Below, one piece after another: positions 7,827 to 15,819 of a stretch of DNA of 64,000 nt; position 1 is the first letter of the stretch; every line of letters starts with the position of its first letter. The DNA is from an uncultured Lachnospiraceae bacterium (GTDB taxonomy: Bacteria > Bacillota > Clostridia > Lachnospirales > Lachnospiraceae). The stretch is from positions 1 to 64,000 of the forward strand of contig CAMOWK010000013.1 in assembly GCA_946628415.1 (NCBI GenBank). The letters are read 5' to 3'. The notes below the pieces were generated by a model. That model was not told where the DNA came from, made no database searches, and was given only the letters and a program-made list of their open reading frames with translations. The position numbers and the translations under genes are program-made.

Positions 7827-8645
7827 CTATACATTTTTGGTTTCATACATTCTTTTAGTTTCTTTGAATATGTATTTGAGCTGAGTTTCGTTCCAAATAG
7901 GATCTCCGGTACTTGATATTTTTTTATCGAAGATATAATTTGCCAGGCCGAATCTATCATCCTGATCTAAAATATACTTATAAGCATTTGGTATTGTGTA
8001 TATAAACAGGATTATCTCATATTCGTTTATACTCAAGGTATTTCTCTTCTTATACGCTATAAGGTATTTTAAAAGATTATCAATGTCAGGAAATAAGCCA
8101 TTAAGATATACATTAAAACGTTTTAAGGCTGTTGCTTTAGCATCATTGGATTCGTCGATACCGTCAACATCAGTATATTTTATCCGGAATCTAAAGAGTA
8201 ACTCCATCTCTTCTAATAATTTTTTTGATTTGTTATGATTATGTACGGTTGTTTTTTCGCGTTTCTCTGAGGGGGAAACTTCTTTATTTTGCTCCTTGGA
8301 TTTGTCTTTTGGAGCCTGCTCGTTATTTGAGAATCCCGCGCTTATAATGGTATTTGGCGGAAGAGTATCAGCTTCTTTTTCCTGTGTATCACTAGAACTA
8401 CTATTTTCTTCCTTCTTGTCAATTACCATGCTGGCATCCATTTCAGCTACTTTTTTCATAGCAAAAAGATTTACGAATGATTCAAGACTATCAGCCAGTC
8501 TGTTTTCTGGGACGTCCGAGGTTTTATCTTTATCCTTGCCAAAGTCTCTTTTTTCTAAACCATCCAAGTAGATGTTATAGTTAAGAGAATCTTTAAAGTT
8601 CTGGGAAAGTTCTCCCTTATCGTGGTTATTAAATAATTCGTTCAT
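7827..8645 (-). CDS. Hypothetical element protein with low-complexity linker
   Basis: 272 aa, not recognised. Residues 1-80 are acidic/polar, residues about 80-140 form a Ser/Glu/Lys-rich disordered linker, and residues 145-272 form a compact helical domain (from LLEEMELLFRFRIKY to the end). It has no membrane segment or signal peptide. It is transcribed after the relaxase gene with a 14-base gap and before rep, so it probably belongs to the mobilization/replication operon. It could be a relaxosome or replication accessory factor, but sequence alone gives no function. Confidence 0.55.
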   Translation of the reverse strand: MNELFNNHDKGELSQNFKDSLNYNIYLDGLEKRDFGKDKDKTSDVPENRLADSLESFVNLFAMKKVAEMDASMVIDKKEENSSSSDTQEKEADTLPPNTIISAGFSNNEQAPKDKSKEQNKEVSPSEKREKTTVHNHNKSKKLLEEMELLFRFRIKYTDVDGIDESNDAKATALKRFNVYLNGLFPDIDNLLKYLIAYKKRNTLSINEYEIILFIYTIPNAYKYILDQDDRFGLANYIFDKKISSTGDPIWNETQLKYIFKETKRMYETKNV

Positions 8646-8659
8646 AATGATAGGCTCCT

Positions 8660-9823
8660 TTACATTGTTTTTTCATTCTCTTTATGAGAATGCTTTATAT
8701 CGAGAACTGATTGTGCTTGTTCAGCACGCTTTTCGGTTCTCTTTTGTGTGGATGATCTGTTTCGAAGTTCATTTGCCAGGTCTTTAGTTACTTTAAGTAT
8801 TTGTTCAAGCTGTTCCTTATCAATACAAATGCTATTAATCAGCTCCATTGGAGTGATTGTTTCGATGGGGCTTGAATTCTCGGAAAATTCTTCAAGTTCT
8901 GATACAGATGTATTGGCAGAGATTGTTCTTTTTTCATGTTTTGGCTTGCGTTTTGCTTTATTATCCCAGTATGCCTGAATGGCAGTAGGAGAGAAGTCAT
9001 CACCAAGACTACTGGACCGGGCTTTTGTATTCATTACTTTAATGGGACATTTAACGTAATTAAATACATAGTAATCGCCTTTCTTCTTACTCGATTTTTT
9101 GGCGGTGGTAATACCAAATCTTTCAAGCAGATTGATAAAATCAGTTTCATTTTCTGTTTTGTTCCGGGCGTGAAGTATGATGGTTCGCATATCTTCTTTG
9201 TAGCTATAGTTATCTGTTTTGATTAGAAGATCACGCAGTTGCTTATAGTTCAGTTCTTCGTTGTATTTCCGAAGCCCTTTACTGTTTTCTAACTTTTCTT
9301 TTTCTTTATTTGTTCTCTTGAATCTACTTCTTTTACCATCGTCAAGTTCTATGTATTTAGATGCAATCTTATTTGACCATTTTTTTATATTTGAATGTCT
9401 GCATTGTGCCTTATTACAGCCTTTATGGTTTGTAATGGATACATCGTTAATGATGATATGGATATGCAGTTTTTTACCTTTTCCATCGGCCTGAGTGAAT
9501 ATTACGGCCTGTCTGTTGGGGTAGTATTTCTTCACAAACTCTCTAGCAATATGGTCCGCTATTTCTATATCAGCCTCGTCATGTGGGCTTAATTCATTAT
9601 CGGAATAGCTGATTATAATATTTCTGGTTTGGTTATGGTGATTAGACCTACCGAACCGCCAGTATTCACTCATTTGAGCTGCGTAATTTCCGCTAGGGTC
9701 CCGCATATTGATAGTAGAAATACGAAGATTTCTTTTGCGGTTTCCGTTATGACCGTGACCGGAACCTATGCAGTAACGCAGGCTTTTGGTTCCATCTCTG
9801 CTATGGTTTATTTTTGTGTACAT
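8660..9823 (-). CDS. Relaxase (MobA/VirD2-type mobilization nuclease)
   Basis: About 387 aa from ATG 9823 (GGTGA lies about 8 bases upstream; an in-frame start at 9835 is less likely). NIIISYS, then the metal-binding KKLHIHIIINDV block (His-Ile-His at about 120-122 of this start) is the relaxase motif III of the MOBP/PF03432 group. The C-terminal half is charged and probably disordered, typical of mobilization proteins. It would nick oriT and pilot the strand into a conjugation pore supplied by another element. Its start overlaps the end of mobC, and both are read toward the rep side. Confidence 0.82.
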   Translation of the reverse strand: MYTKINHSRDGTKSLRYCIGSGHGHNGNRKRNLRISTINMRDPSGNYAAQMSEYWRFGRSNHHNQTRNIIISYSDNELSPHDEADIEIADHIAREFVKKYYPNRQAVIFTQADGKGKKLHIHIIINDVSITNHKGCNKAQCRHSNIKKWSNKIASKYIELDDGKRSRFKRTNKEKEKLENSKGLRKYNEELNYKQLRDLLIKTDNYSYKEDMRTIILHARNKTENETDFINLLERFGITTAKKSSKKKGDYYVFNYVKCPIKVMNTKARSSSLGDDFSPTAIQAYWDNKAKRKPKHEKRTISANTSVSELEEFSENSSPIETITPMELINSICIDKEQLEQILKVTKDLANELRNRSSTQKRTEKRAEQAQSVLDIKHSHKENEKTM

Positions 9824-10256
9824 GATTAAGATCACCGACCTTTTTTATCACTTCATCAAATCTTCTTGAAAGAATAGTGATATCGTCTTTTGAGATTGCA
9901 GGAGCACTTTCTATCAAAGCCATATATTCATCGAATGTAAGGCTGCTCTTTTGAATGGCATTCCGAGCTTTGGCTATTTGATTGATGTTTACTCCGAGCA
10001 TCCTAATATCACGTCGAATATCTTCGAGGATGTTTCCAACGACTACGATATTATGGTTTATTTTTTTGGCCTGTCGTTGGTCGACGTAGCGCACATTGCC
10101 CAAGTATTTTTCGAGAGCCTGATCGAGAGCAAGTCGTACTATGACGGATTTAGATGTGCCATATTCATTAGCGAGAGATTCAATTACTTCGTATACCGAA
10201 GAATCGAGTCTCACGCTTATAGCTTTGGCACATCCTTTATTGTCGTTTTCGCTCAT
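9801..10256 (-). CDS. mobC: MobC-like relaxosome accessory protein
   Basis: 151 aa. The N-terminal 50 residues contain a ribbon-helix-helix DNA-binding unit (KAISVRLDSSVYEVIESLAN, then TSKSVIVRLAL). Residues around 78-97 contain IRRDIRMLGVNINQIAKARN, which matches the conserved LRxxGxNxNQIA block of MobC proteins. MobC helps open DNA at oriT for the relaxase. The gene overlaps the relaxase start by 23 bases and is preceded by the palindrome-rich region that is the oriT candidate. Confidence 0.8.
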   Translation of the reverse strand: MSENDNKGCAKAISVRLDSSVYEVIESLANEYGTSKSVIVRLALDQALEKYLGNVRYVDQRQAKKINHNIVVVGNILEDIRRDIRMLGVNINQIAKARNAIQKSSLTFDEYMALIESAPAISKDDITILSRRFDEVIKKVGDLNHVHKNKP

Positions 10257-10312
10257 AAAATCACCTTACTTTTTTATTTCTCTTTTCTGCGCTTCAACGA
10301 CTTGCAAGCAAT

Positions 10313-10446
10313 GGGTTTGTTTACAAACCCAACGCTGCACCTGTCGGTGAGCTTAGCTTGACAGGGGAGAGAACATCTTTCCCCTTGCAACCCCTTTTTG
10401 TATGGTGTAAGGATGATATCATCCTTACACCGGCACTTTGTGCCGG
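10313..10446. other. Candidate oriT region with nested palindromes
   Basis: Directly upstream of mobC are three inverted repeats: GGGTTTG-4-CAAACCC at 10313-10330, a perfect 28-bp palindrome at 10404-10431 centred on GATATC, and CCGGCAC-3-GTGCCGG at 10430-10446. Stretches rich in CCCC and a GCTTGACAGG segment lie between. Inverted repeats next to mobC are typical of transfer origins; the nick site cannot be placed by eye. Confidence 0.5.
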
Positions 10447-10857
10447 CTAATACTTCCGGGTGAATGTTGATTCAGATTTAGAGCTGTTATTATTGGCTGA
10501 ATCAATATGCCCTGGTTCGGAAGTATTAGTTAAAGCTGTTTTGTTAAGCTTGTTTTTAAGCCGTCTTGATTCGTTCTTCTTTTCGCGCTTTTCTTTGTTG
10601 CTTTTTATACGTGGTTCGGCCTTTTTATAGAATTCCGGCAGCTCTTTACTTATTGCAGATGCTATGATGCGTATATCAGAGGTGTTCAAATTATTATTTA
10701 AGATCAATGGTATTAAATCATTGTTTTCAAATAACAATTCGTCCATAAATGCCCTGATATGCTTCTTGCATTTTTCTCTGTCATAGTTTGCTTGTAAGTT
10801 CTGGATTTCTTTCTGTTTTTTTGCAATTGTCTTTTTGATATTTCTTTCGTCAATCAT
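10447..10857 (-). CDS. Hypothetical charged helical protein of the mobilization region
   Basis: 136 aa with an AGGAGG ribosome site just upstream of ATG 10857. Residues 1-35 form a Lys/Glu/Gln-rich coiled-coil-like helix, the middle section (LLFENNDLIPLILNN) is a more hydrophobic helical hairpin, and residues 85-136 are basic then Ser/Asn-rich and probably disordered. Family not recognised. Its position upstream of mobC on the same strand, with the oriT-like region between, suggests a mobilization accessory protein. Confidence 0.5.
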   Translation of the reverse strand: MIDERNIKKTIAKKQKEIQNLQANYDREKCKKHIRAFMDELLFENNDLIPLILNNNLNTSDIRIIASAISKELPEFYKKAEPRIKSNKEKREKKNESRRLKNKLNKTALTNTSEPGHIDSANNNSSKSESTFTRKY

Positions 10858-10880
10858 GATAATTACCTCCTGAAATGCAT

Positions 10881-10926
10881 AAAAAAATCGCCATTGGTAC
10901 TTTATAAAAAAGTATCAATGACGATC
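10881..10926 (-). terminator. Intrinsic terminator in the leader of the 136-aa gene
   Basis: On the minus strand a 16-bp stem (two wobble positions) spanning 10924-10887 is followed by seven T residues, then 20-odd bases later the AGGAGG of the 136-aa gene. A terminator this close before a start codon suggests attenuation of the mobilization operon, or insulation from upstream transcription. Confidence 0.55.
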
Positions 10927-11599
10927 TCTAAATCATTTATATATTAAAGTATAAGACTGTGTCAATAACCAATTTTTAACGAAAAAAGTAGACTATTAAA
11001 ATACGCTCATATATCAGAAGACTTAGAATTGTGAATTTTTTGTGTTTTCACCATTCCCATCCGCTTCGCAGGTCTTGCCCGACTCCGAGACCACAGCCTT
11101 CGGCAGCAAGGAGTGATCAGATTTCCCCTAAATCCCCCAGAGGGGGACTGGAAAACCCCACCGAAGTCCAAGACTATATCGGATGATGCATCATCTTAGA
11201 AGTTAAATTGAAAGAGGTCTGTCAGCTTAAGGCTGATTCATGAATCCTGCGTTCTTGTTTATTCGCTCGTACAGATTACGCCTGCTATGCTGATAATTTA
11301 TATTTCATCGGTTCGCATCTTTTTGGCTAATCTTTTATCCAAATATAATATCAACTCCTGTGACACCTCATTTCTTCATAAACTACACCTGTTACATCAT
11401 CTTTGACACACCTTATTATATCTGAAGGTGTTCTTCGATGTGCCACTTTACGCCGTTTGAACTATATATTGCTAGGATACAGATTTTAACAAGTGAAAAT
11501 CTTATCAAGCGCTAAGCGTCCTTGCAATTCGTTCCACACTCTGTTCAGGTAAGGCCATCGGAACACGGTTTCCAGAAAATAATAAGGAGGATCAAAGAT
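10927..11599. other. Noncoding interval of about 670 bases
   Basis: No convincing gene is seen on either strand. It contains GC-rich blocks unlike the AT-rich element genes, for example around 11045-11160, with CCTTCGG and CCCCCAGAGGGGG hairpin-like motifs, and a TTGACACACC segment near 11403. It could hold a structured RNA, a single-strand origin or regulatory leader DNA for the flanking genes. AAAATACGCTCATATAT near 10997 resembles the AAAATCCGCTCATATA repeats at the element's right end. Confidence 0.35.
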
Positions 11600-11893
11600 A
11601 TGATCGATGTAACTGGAGTAGTAATCAATGAAGAAGCAAATGAGGTAGTAATCACAGGAGTTGATCTTGACAGTATTTGGATTTTTAAAGATGAACCATC
11701 AGAAGATGCCGAGTGCACCGAGGTTTCATATAAATTCAATATCAGCCTTGCAGGTGCTCGTAAGTACCTGTACCTCGTGACAAAAAACAACAAGAAAGCT
11801 AGTGGATTCAAGTATATGAATCAGCGTCTTGAAGCTCTCATAGGACAGACAATTCATCTTTCAAGTAACTTCTTGGTTAAAGATGAAGCTTAG
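11600..11893 (+). CDS. Small hypothetical element protein (97 aa)
   Basis: 97 aa from ATG 11600, chosen because TAAGGAGGATC ends about 7 bases before it; the open frame extends 26 codons upstream without a ribosome site. It is beta-rich at the N-terminus (MIDVTGVVINEEANEVVITG) and has no membrane segment. Family not recognised. It stands alone between noncoding intervals and is followed by a strong terminator, so it is a single-gene unit. Confidence 0.6.
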   Translation: MIDVTGVVINEEANEVVITGVDLDSIWIFKDEPSEDAECTEVSYKFNISLAGARKYLYLVTKNNKKASGFKYMNQRLEALIGQTIHLSSNFLVKDEA

Positions 11894-11912
11894 CCTTCAT
11901 CCGAATTTTAAG

Positions 11913-11943
11913 CCTCGGACTTCGGTCCGGGGTTTTCTTTTTC
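11913..11943 (+). terminator. Rho-independent terminator after the 97-aa gene
   Basis: CGGAC-TTCG-GTCCG tetraloop hairpin within 11913-11932, followed by GGTTTTCTTTTTC. Confidence 0.85.
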
Positions 11944-12093
11944 TGAGGCACCCCCACACCCCACAGACCTTTGGTCTGCCTGCCCGTTCCTCAGGCTCCT
12001 TCCCGGATTAAGCTGCTACGCAGTAGTAAGTGTAGTGAATAAGTAAGAGTAAGAAAAGAAAGTGTTTGTACATCTTTCAATCTGCAACACCTT

Positions 12094-12231
12094 CTTATAT
12101 GCGCGAGTGATTTATGACCAGCATAGCTGACCGGAAACCATATGGAAAGGGCAAGCGTTGTCCTGTGACCCTTGCCATATGGATTTCGGTCAGCTTGTAT
12201 GCGGTCAAAATCAATCGCAAATGCATATAAG
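12094..12231 (+). ncRNA. 138-nt near-complete hairpin leader
   Basis: Almost the whole interval folds on itself. CTTATAT (12094-12100) pairs with ATATAAG (12225-12231). The inner arm AGCTGACCGGAAACCATATG (from 12125) pairs with the complementary arm at 12169-12195 with few mismatches, and intermediate parts (TGACC, GCATA and GATTT blocks) also pair. The base of the stem runs into the AAGGAGGTG ribosome site at 12229-12236, which serves a nine-codon ORF. Folding would hide or expose that site. This may be a regulatory leader or an origin structure used as single-stranded DNA. Confidence 0.55.
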
Positions 12232-12243
12232 GAGGTGTTTTCT

Positions 12244-12273
12244 ATGCAGCATGTAAGAAGTCCTGATAGATAG
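12244..12273 (+). CDS. Nine-residue leader peptide ORF
   Basis: ATG at 12244 has AAGGAGGTG 8 bases upstream, the best ribosome site of the region, and encodes MQHVRSPDR then TAG at 12271. It ends 46 bases before the next gene's start and sits at the foot of the long hairpin. It may be a regulatory peptide or may only couple ribosomes to the downstream gene. Confidence 0.4.
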   Translation: MQHVRSPDR

Positions 12274-12319
12274 GTAGTAGAGCAGTTAAATGAAATATAA
12301 AATAAAGGAGATTAAGAAT

Positions 12320-13261
12320 ATGAATAATATTAGTTTTGATGAGTTTAAGGATATAGTTGTTGAAAGAATAAGAGAGTTTCTCCCAGAAGGCTTTGATGAA
12401 GTGAGTCTGAATATAGTGACAAAGCCTAATGATATTAAGCTTACAGGTCTTACGATTAGAAAGGCAGGAAGTAATATCGCACCGAATATCTATCTGGAGT
12501 CTTTTTACAGTCAGATAGAGAACGGAGATAGCATAGGTGTCGTGCTGAGAAGAATTGCTGATTTGAGAATGACTCAGGATGTTGAGAATATTGATATAGA
12601 ATCAGTTTTAGATTTGGAGAGTTGCAAGGAAAAGATACTACCTAGAATATATAGCTTTGAGCTCAACAGTAATATGACTGAGTGCCGAGTGTATACGAGA
12701 ATAGAGGATTTTATAGTTCTGTATTTTGTAGAGGTTAAAGAAACTGATAATGGTGGAATGAGTATTCCTATAGATAAAATGCTTCTTCAGAGATGGAATA
12801 TCAGTATAGAGGAACTTCATCAGATAGCTATTGATAATTTGAAGGGACAAGGAACGATAAGGACTATGGCTGAACTTATGAGGGATATGATGTATCCAAG
12901 CATCCTTGAGGAAATGGATGGTGATTCTGATATGGCTGACAGCATGTTTGAAGAAATGTTCAGTATTCCGGAGGAACAGACTATGTTTGTAGTTTCAAAT
13001 AAAAGGGGCATAAATGGTGCTTCTATGATTCTGGATGATGATTTTATGAATCAGGTTTATGAGAGCGTTGGTAAAGACTTCTATGTTATTTTTTCGAGCA
13101 TACATGAAATAATTCTTGTTCCGGTTGAAAATATGGACGACGTAGCTTATATGCAGAATATGGTTTACGAGATTAACCGTACTCAGGTTAGCTTTGAGGA
13201 TAGACTAAGTGATCATGTGTATAAATATACTAAGGAAGATGGCTTGGTAAAAGCTGCATAG
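12320..13261 (+). CDS. DUF5688-like protein
   Basis: 313 aa from ATG 12320, preferred over 12290 because AAAGGAG lies 9 bases upstream of 12320. The start SFDEFKDIVVERIREFLPEG, the middle KNDNG-type region, MPRIYSFELN-like and the tail segment IHEIILVPVENMDDVAYMQN resemble the DUF5688 family that is common in Lachnospiraceae mobile elements; I base this on recollection of the family pattern. Function is unknown. It is cytosolic with no catalytic motif I can point to. It is downstream of the long hairpin and the leader peptide and begins a three-gene run with the next two genes. Confidence 0.65.
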   Translation: MNNISFDEFKDIVVERIREFLPEGFDEVSLNIVTKPNDIKLTGLTIRKAGSNIAPNIYLESFYSQIENGDSIGVVLRRIADLRMTQDVENIDIESVLDLESCKEKILPRIYSFELNSNMTECRVYTRIEDFIVLYFVEVKETDNGGMSIPIDKMLLQRWNISIEELHQIAIDNLKGQGTIRTMAELMRDMMYPSILEEMDGDSDMADSMFEEMFSIPEEQTMFVVSNKRGINGASMILDDDFMNQVYESVGKDFYVIFSSIHEIILVPVENMDDVAYMQNMVYEINRTQVSFEDRLSDHVYKYTKEDGLVKAA

Positions 13262-13317
13262 AATAATAGCTGAGCTAGCGGCTATACGGGCATATTAAGG
13301 AAGAGAGGTGTTTATAA

Positions 13318-13614
13318 ATGACAAATGAAGAACTTATTGCGCAGGTTGCAATATCTTCGGGAATATATACAGTTGAAGAAATTGAAGCATTTATAGAGGA
13401 AGGTAGAGAAATACCGCTTCATACTCTTAAAGGATGGGATTCCCGTGGTTATAAGGTGAAGCCGGGTGAACACGGGCTGGAAACAAGACTATGGAAGAAA
13501 AAGCAGATAGAGGATGATGTGAGTTCTGAACAATCAGAAATATCAGAAACGGCATTTTATCTCACAAAAGCATTTCTGTTTAGTTTAGAACAAGTTGAAA
13601 AGAAGGAGGCTTAA
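13318..13614 (+). CDS. Small protein with ArdC-like ssDNA-binding segment
   Basis: 98 aa preceded by AGAGAGG. Residues 1-30 form a helical start (EELIAQVAISSGIYTVEEIE). The segment HTLKGWDSRGYKVKPGEHGL followed by ETRLWKK resembles the block found in the N-terminal domain of ArdC-type antirestriction/ssDNA-binding proteins (WxxxGxxVxxGExG). The Zn-protease part of ArdC is absent. The stop codon abuts the ATG of the RadC-like gene, so the two are co-translated. Confidence 0.55.
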   Translation: MTNEELIAQVAISSGIYTVEEIEAFIEEGREIPLHTLKGWDSRGYKVKPGEHGLETRLWKKKQIEDDVSSEQSEISETAFYLTKAFLFSLEQVEKKEA

Positions 13615-14097
13615 ATGAGTAATATAATTACATATCGAATGGAACAAGATGAGTTAAGGCATCCGTGCTTAGTTGCTGAGCAAGTGGTAGATTATACATC
13701 TACTATAGTAACTACACCAGAACAGGCTGTAGATGTTGCAAATCACGTATATAATATGGCTCGTCTGGCTGAGGAGATGGTTTGCTTATTGTCTCTTGAT
13801 AGTAAAGGAGAGATACTTGGTATTTTTAGAGTTAGCCAGGGTACTGTGAATGCATCTCTATGCAATCCAAGAGAAGTATTTATAAGGGCTTTGGTTTCTG
13901 GAGCAAGTTCAATTATAATTTTGCATAACCACCCGTCAGGTGATTCCTCGCCTTCAGATAAGGATATGATGGTTTGTGAGAGACTATCAAAGGTGAGCGA
14001 CATGATGGGAGTAAAGTTAAGTGATTTCATTATAATAGGAGAAACATATTACAGTTTTAGGGAAAATGATAATACTATTCTTGGAAAAACTGCTTGA
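13615..14097 (+). CDS. radC: RadC-family JAB-domain protein
   Basis: 160 aa. The JAMM/JAB signature is HNHPSGDSSPSDKD near residues 103-116, preceded by LLSLDSKGEILG and ALVSGASSIIILHN. This is the C-terminal RadC (PF04002) domain alone, without the HhH half of chromosomal RadC, which is the form usual on plasmids and integrative elements. The biochemical role is not settled, and a repair role for RadC is doubtful. It starts directly at the previous gene's stop. Confidence 0.85.
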   Translation: MSNIITYRMEQDELRHPCLVAEQVVDYTSTIVTTPEQAVDVANHVYNMARLAEEMVCLLSLDSKGEILGIFRVSQGTVNASLCNPREVFIRALVSGASSIIILHNHPSGDSSPSDKDMMVCERLSKVSDMMGVKLSDFIIIGETYYSFRENDNTILGKTA

Positions 14098-14134
14098 CAT
14101 GGTGTCCCCTGCTTATATGATAAGGCAGATTTTT

Positions 14135-14165
14135 GAGGCAGGAACATTGATATTGGTCCTGCCTC
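14135..14165. terminator. Hairpin after the RadC-like gene
   Basis: GAGGCAGGA (14135-14143) pairs with TCCTGCCTC (14157-14165). No T run follows, so termination may be inefficient. Confidence 0.4.
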
Positions 14166-14281
14166 GAAAAGATGTATCATATTCGCCTCCCCATATCAAG
14201 CGGTTTTTAGTCGTATGGTGTTGACGTTAAGCGAATATTCAATATATAATTTTGTGAAAATAATGATGAAAAGAGGATGCT

Positions 14282-15652
14282 ATGGGAAAGAATAAAGAAG
14301 AAAGATTAGATCCTTTTGGTAGAAAACTGCAAATGGGTGAAACGTACGATAAAAAAACTGGTAGATATAGATATTCATATACTGATAATGGTGGAATCAG
14401 AAGGCAAGTCTATTCATGGACGTTGCTGGCAAGTGACTATATTCCTATTGGGAAGAAGCAAAAGAGAGGGGAATCCTTACGAGAGAAAAAAACTAAGGTG
14501 CAGGCTGACTTGTATAATGAGATAGATACTTCGCGTGGGAATATGTCGGTGATTACGCTTCTTGAGATGATTGTTGAGATAAATAGCCCGAATGTCCGGG
14601 AGACTACGAGAAAAGGATATCGAACACAAATCAATTTTATGAAAAACAACTCTACAGCATTAAAGATGGCAAACAAAAAAATACGTACAGTTAATGCGTT
14701 GGATGCTGAAAAGTGGATGCTTGACCTTCATAAGAAAGAGGGACGTAGTTATTCATCGCTTCATACGCTTAAAGGTATGCTAAATCAGGCGTTTATCTTT
14801 GCTAAAAAGAATCGATGGGTTGTGGATAATCCTTTTGATTTTAGTATGGCTAAAAAGGCGTATGGTGGAACAAAAATGAGAGATGCACTCAGTAGGGCTG
14901 ACATGAGAAGGTTTTTGGACTTTGTTCAGGATGATACTCATTTTAGAAAGTACTACGATGGATTATATATATTGTTCTTCACAGGACTACGTATATCGGA
15001 ATTCTGCGGATTGAACGCCGATGATTTGGATTTTGAACAGCATGTCATACATGTTCGTTGGCAATTATTAAGAGTATATGATGGTAAGACTAATAAGTAC
15101 TATATCGAAAGACCAAAGACAGAAAATGGGTTAAGAAATGTCCCTATGTTACCGGGGGTAGAGGAGGCGTTTAAAAATGTTATAAAAAATAGACCTTTGA
15201 TAAAGGAAACTATTGTATGGGATGAATTAAAACAGAATTCCAAGACAGGGTTTCTGTGGTTAGATAAAGATAATAACTATGAGGTGGCACAACATTGGTC
15301 GAATCATATAAGATGGGCGAGGAATAAATTTAATAAAAAATATAAAGATGAAATGCCTTTTGTTTCACCACATGTGTGTAGGCATACTTTTTGCTCTAAT
15401 TGTGCTGGTGCGGGGATGAGTCCGAAAACATTACAAGTAATCATGGGTCACAGTAGTATTGAGTTTACACTTAATGCCTACACGCATGTGGAAGCGGGTG
15501 ATGTTAAATCAAATTTTTTCACATTTATGAATTCTTCGAACTATGATATATGCGAATATAAGCGTAAACCGGATATCGTCACTCAAAACATCAGCTATGA
15601 GGTTGAAGAGGGTGAGGTTGATTTTACAGAAAAACCAGATGATGATGAATGA
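14282..15652 (+). CDS. int: Tyrosine integrase (Tn916 Int-like)
   Basis: 456 aa. The catalytic residues are visible: Arg237 in TGLRISE, Lys near 279 in RPKTENG, HVCRH with His364 and Arg367, GHSS with His390 and the nucleophile Tyr400 in NAYTHV. The N-terminal 80 residues resemble the Tn916-type arm-binding domain (KKTGRYRYSYTDNGGIRRQV), followed by a SAM-like core-binding domain at about 90-190. The gene lies about 200 bases inside the right attachment core, the normal place for an integrase. It should catalyse integration and excision at the LMW-PTP P-loop codons. Confidence 0.92.
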   Translation: MGKNKEERLDPFGRKLQMGETYDKKTGRYRYSYTDNGGIRRQVYSWTLLASDYIPIGKKQKRGESLREKKTKVQADLYNEIDTSRGNMSVITLLEMIVEINSPNVRETTRKGYRTQINFMKNNSTALKMANKKIRTVNALDAEKWMLDLHKKEGRSYSSLHTLKGMLNQAFIFAKKNRWVVDNPFDFSMAKKAYGGTKMRDALSRADMRRFLDFVQDDTHFRKYYDGLYILFFTGLRISEFCGLNADDLDFEQHVIHVRWQLLRVYDGKTNKYYIERPKTENGLRNVPMLPGVEEAFKNVIKNRPLIKETIVWDELKQNSKTGFLWLDKDNNYEVAQHWSNHIRWARNKFNKKYKDEMPFVSPHVCRHTFCSNCAGAGMSPKTLQVIMGHSSIEFTLNAYTHVEAGDVKSNFFTFMNSSNYDICEYKRKPDIVTQNISYEVEEGEVDFTEKPDDDE

Positions 15653-15710
15653 AGTGAAGTGTGTTATACTACAAAAAAATAACATATTATATAACACAAT
15701 TTTTCTAAAA

Positions 15711-15819
15711 AAAATCCGCTCATATACGAGGAAAAAATGAAGATGAAAAATGAAGAAAGAATTATAGGTATTGGTAAAATGGCGGAAATAAAAGAAAATC
15801 CGCTCATATATGAGGAGAA
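15711..15819 (+). repeat. Duplicated ribosome-site leader at the right element end
   Basis: AAAATCCGCTCATATA occurs at 15711-15726 and 15795-15810, each followed by a purine-rich Shine-Dalgarno (CGAGGA or TGAGGAG) and an ATG (15737 and 15826). The offset is 84 bp, a multiple of three, so the ORF from the first ATG reads through the second copy. Confidence 0.7.
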
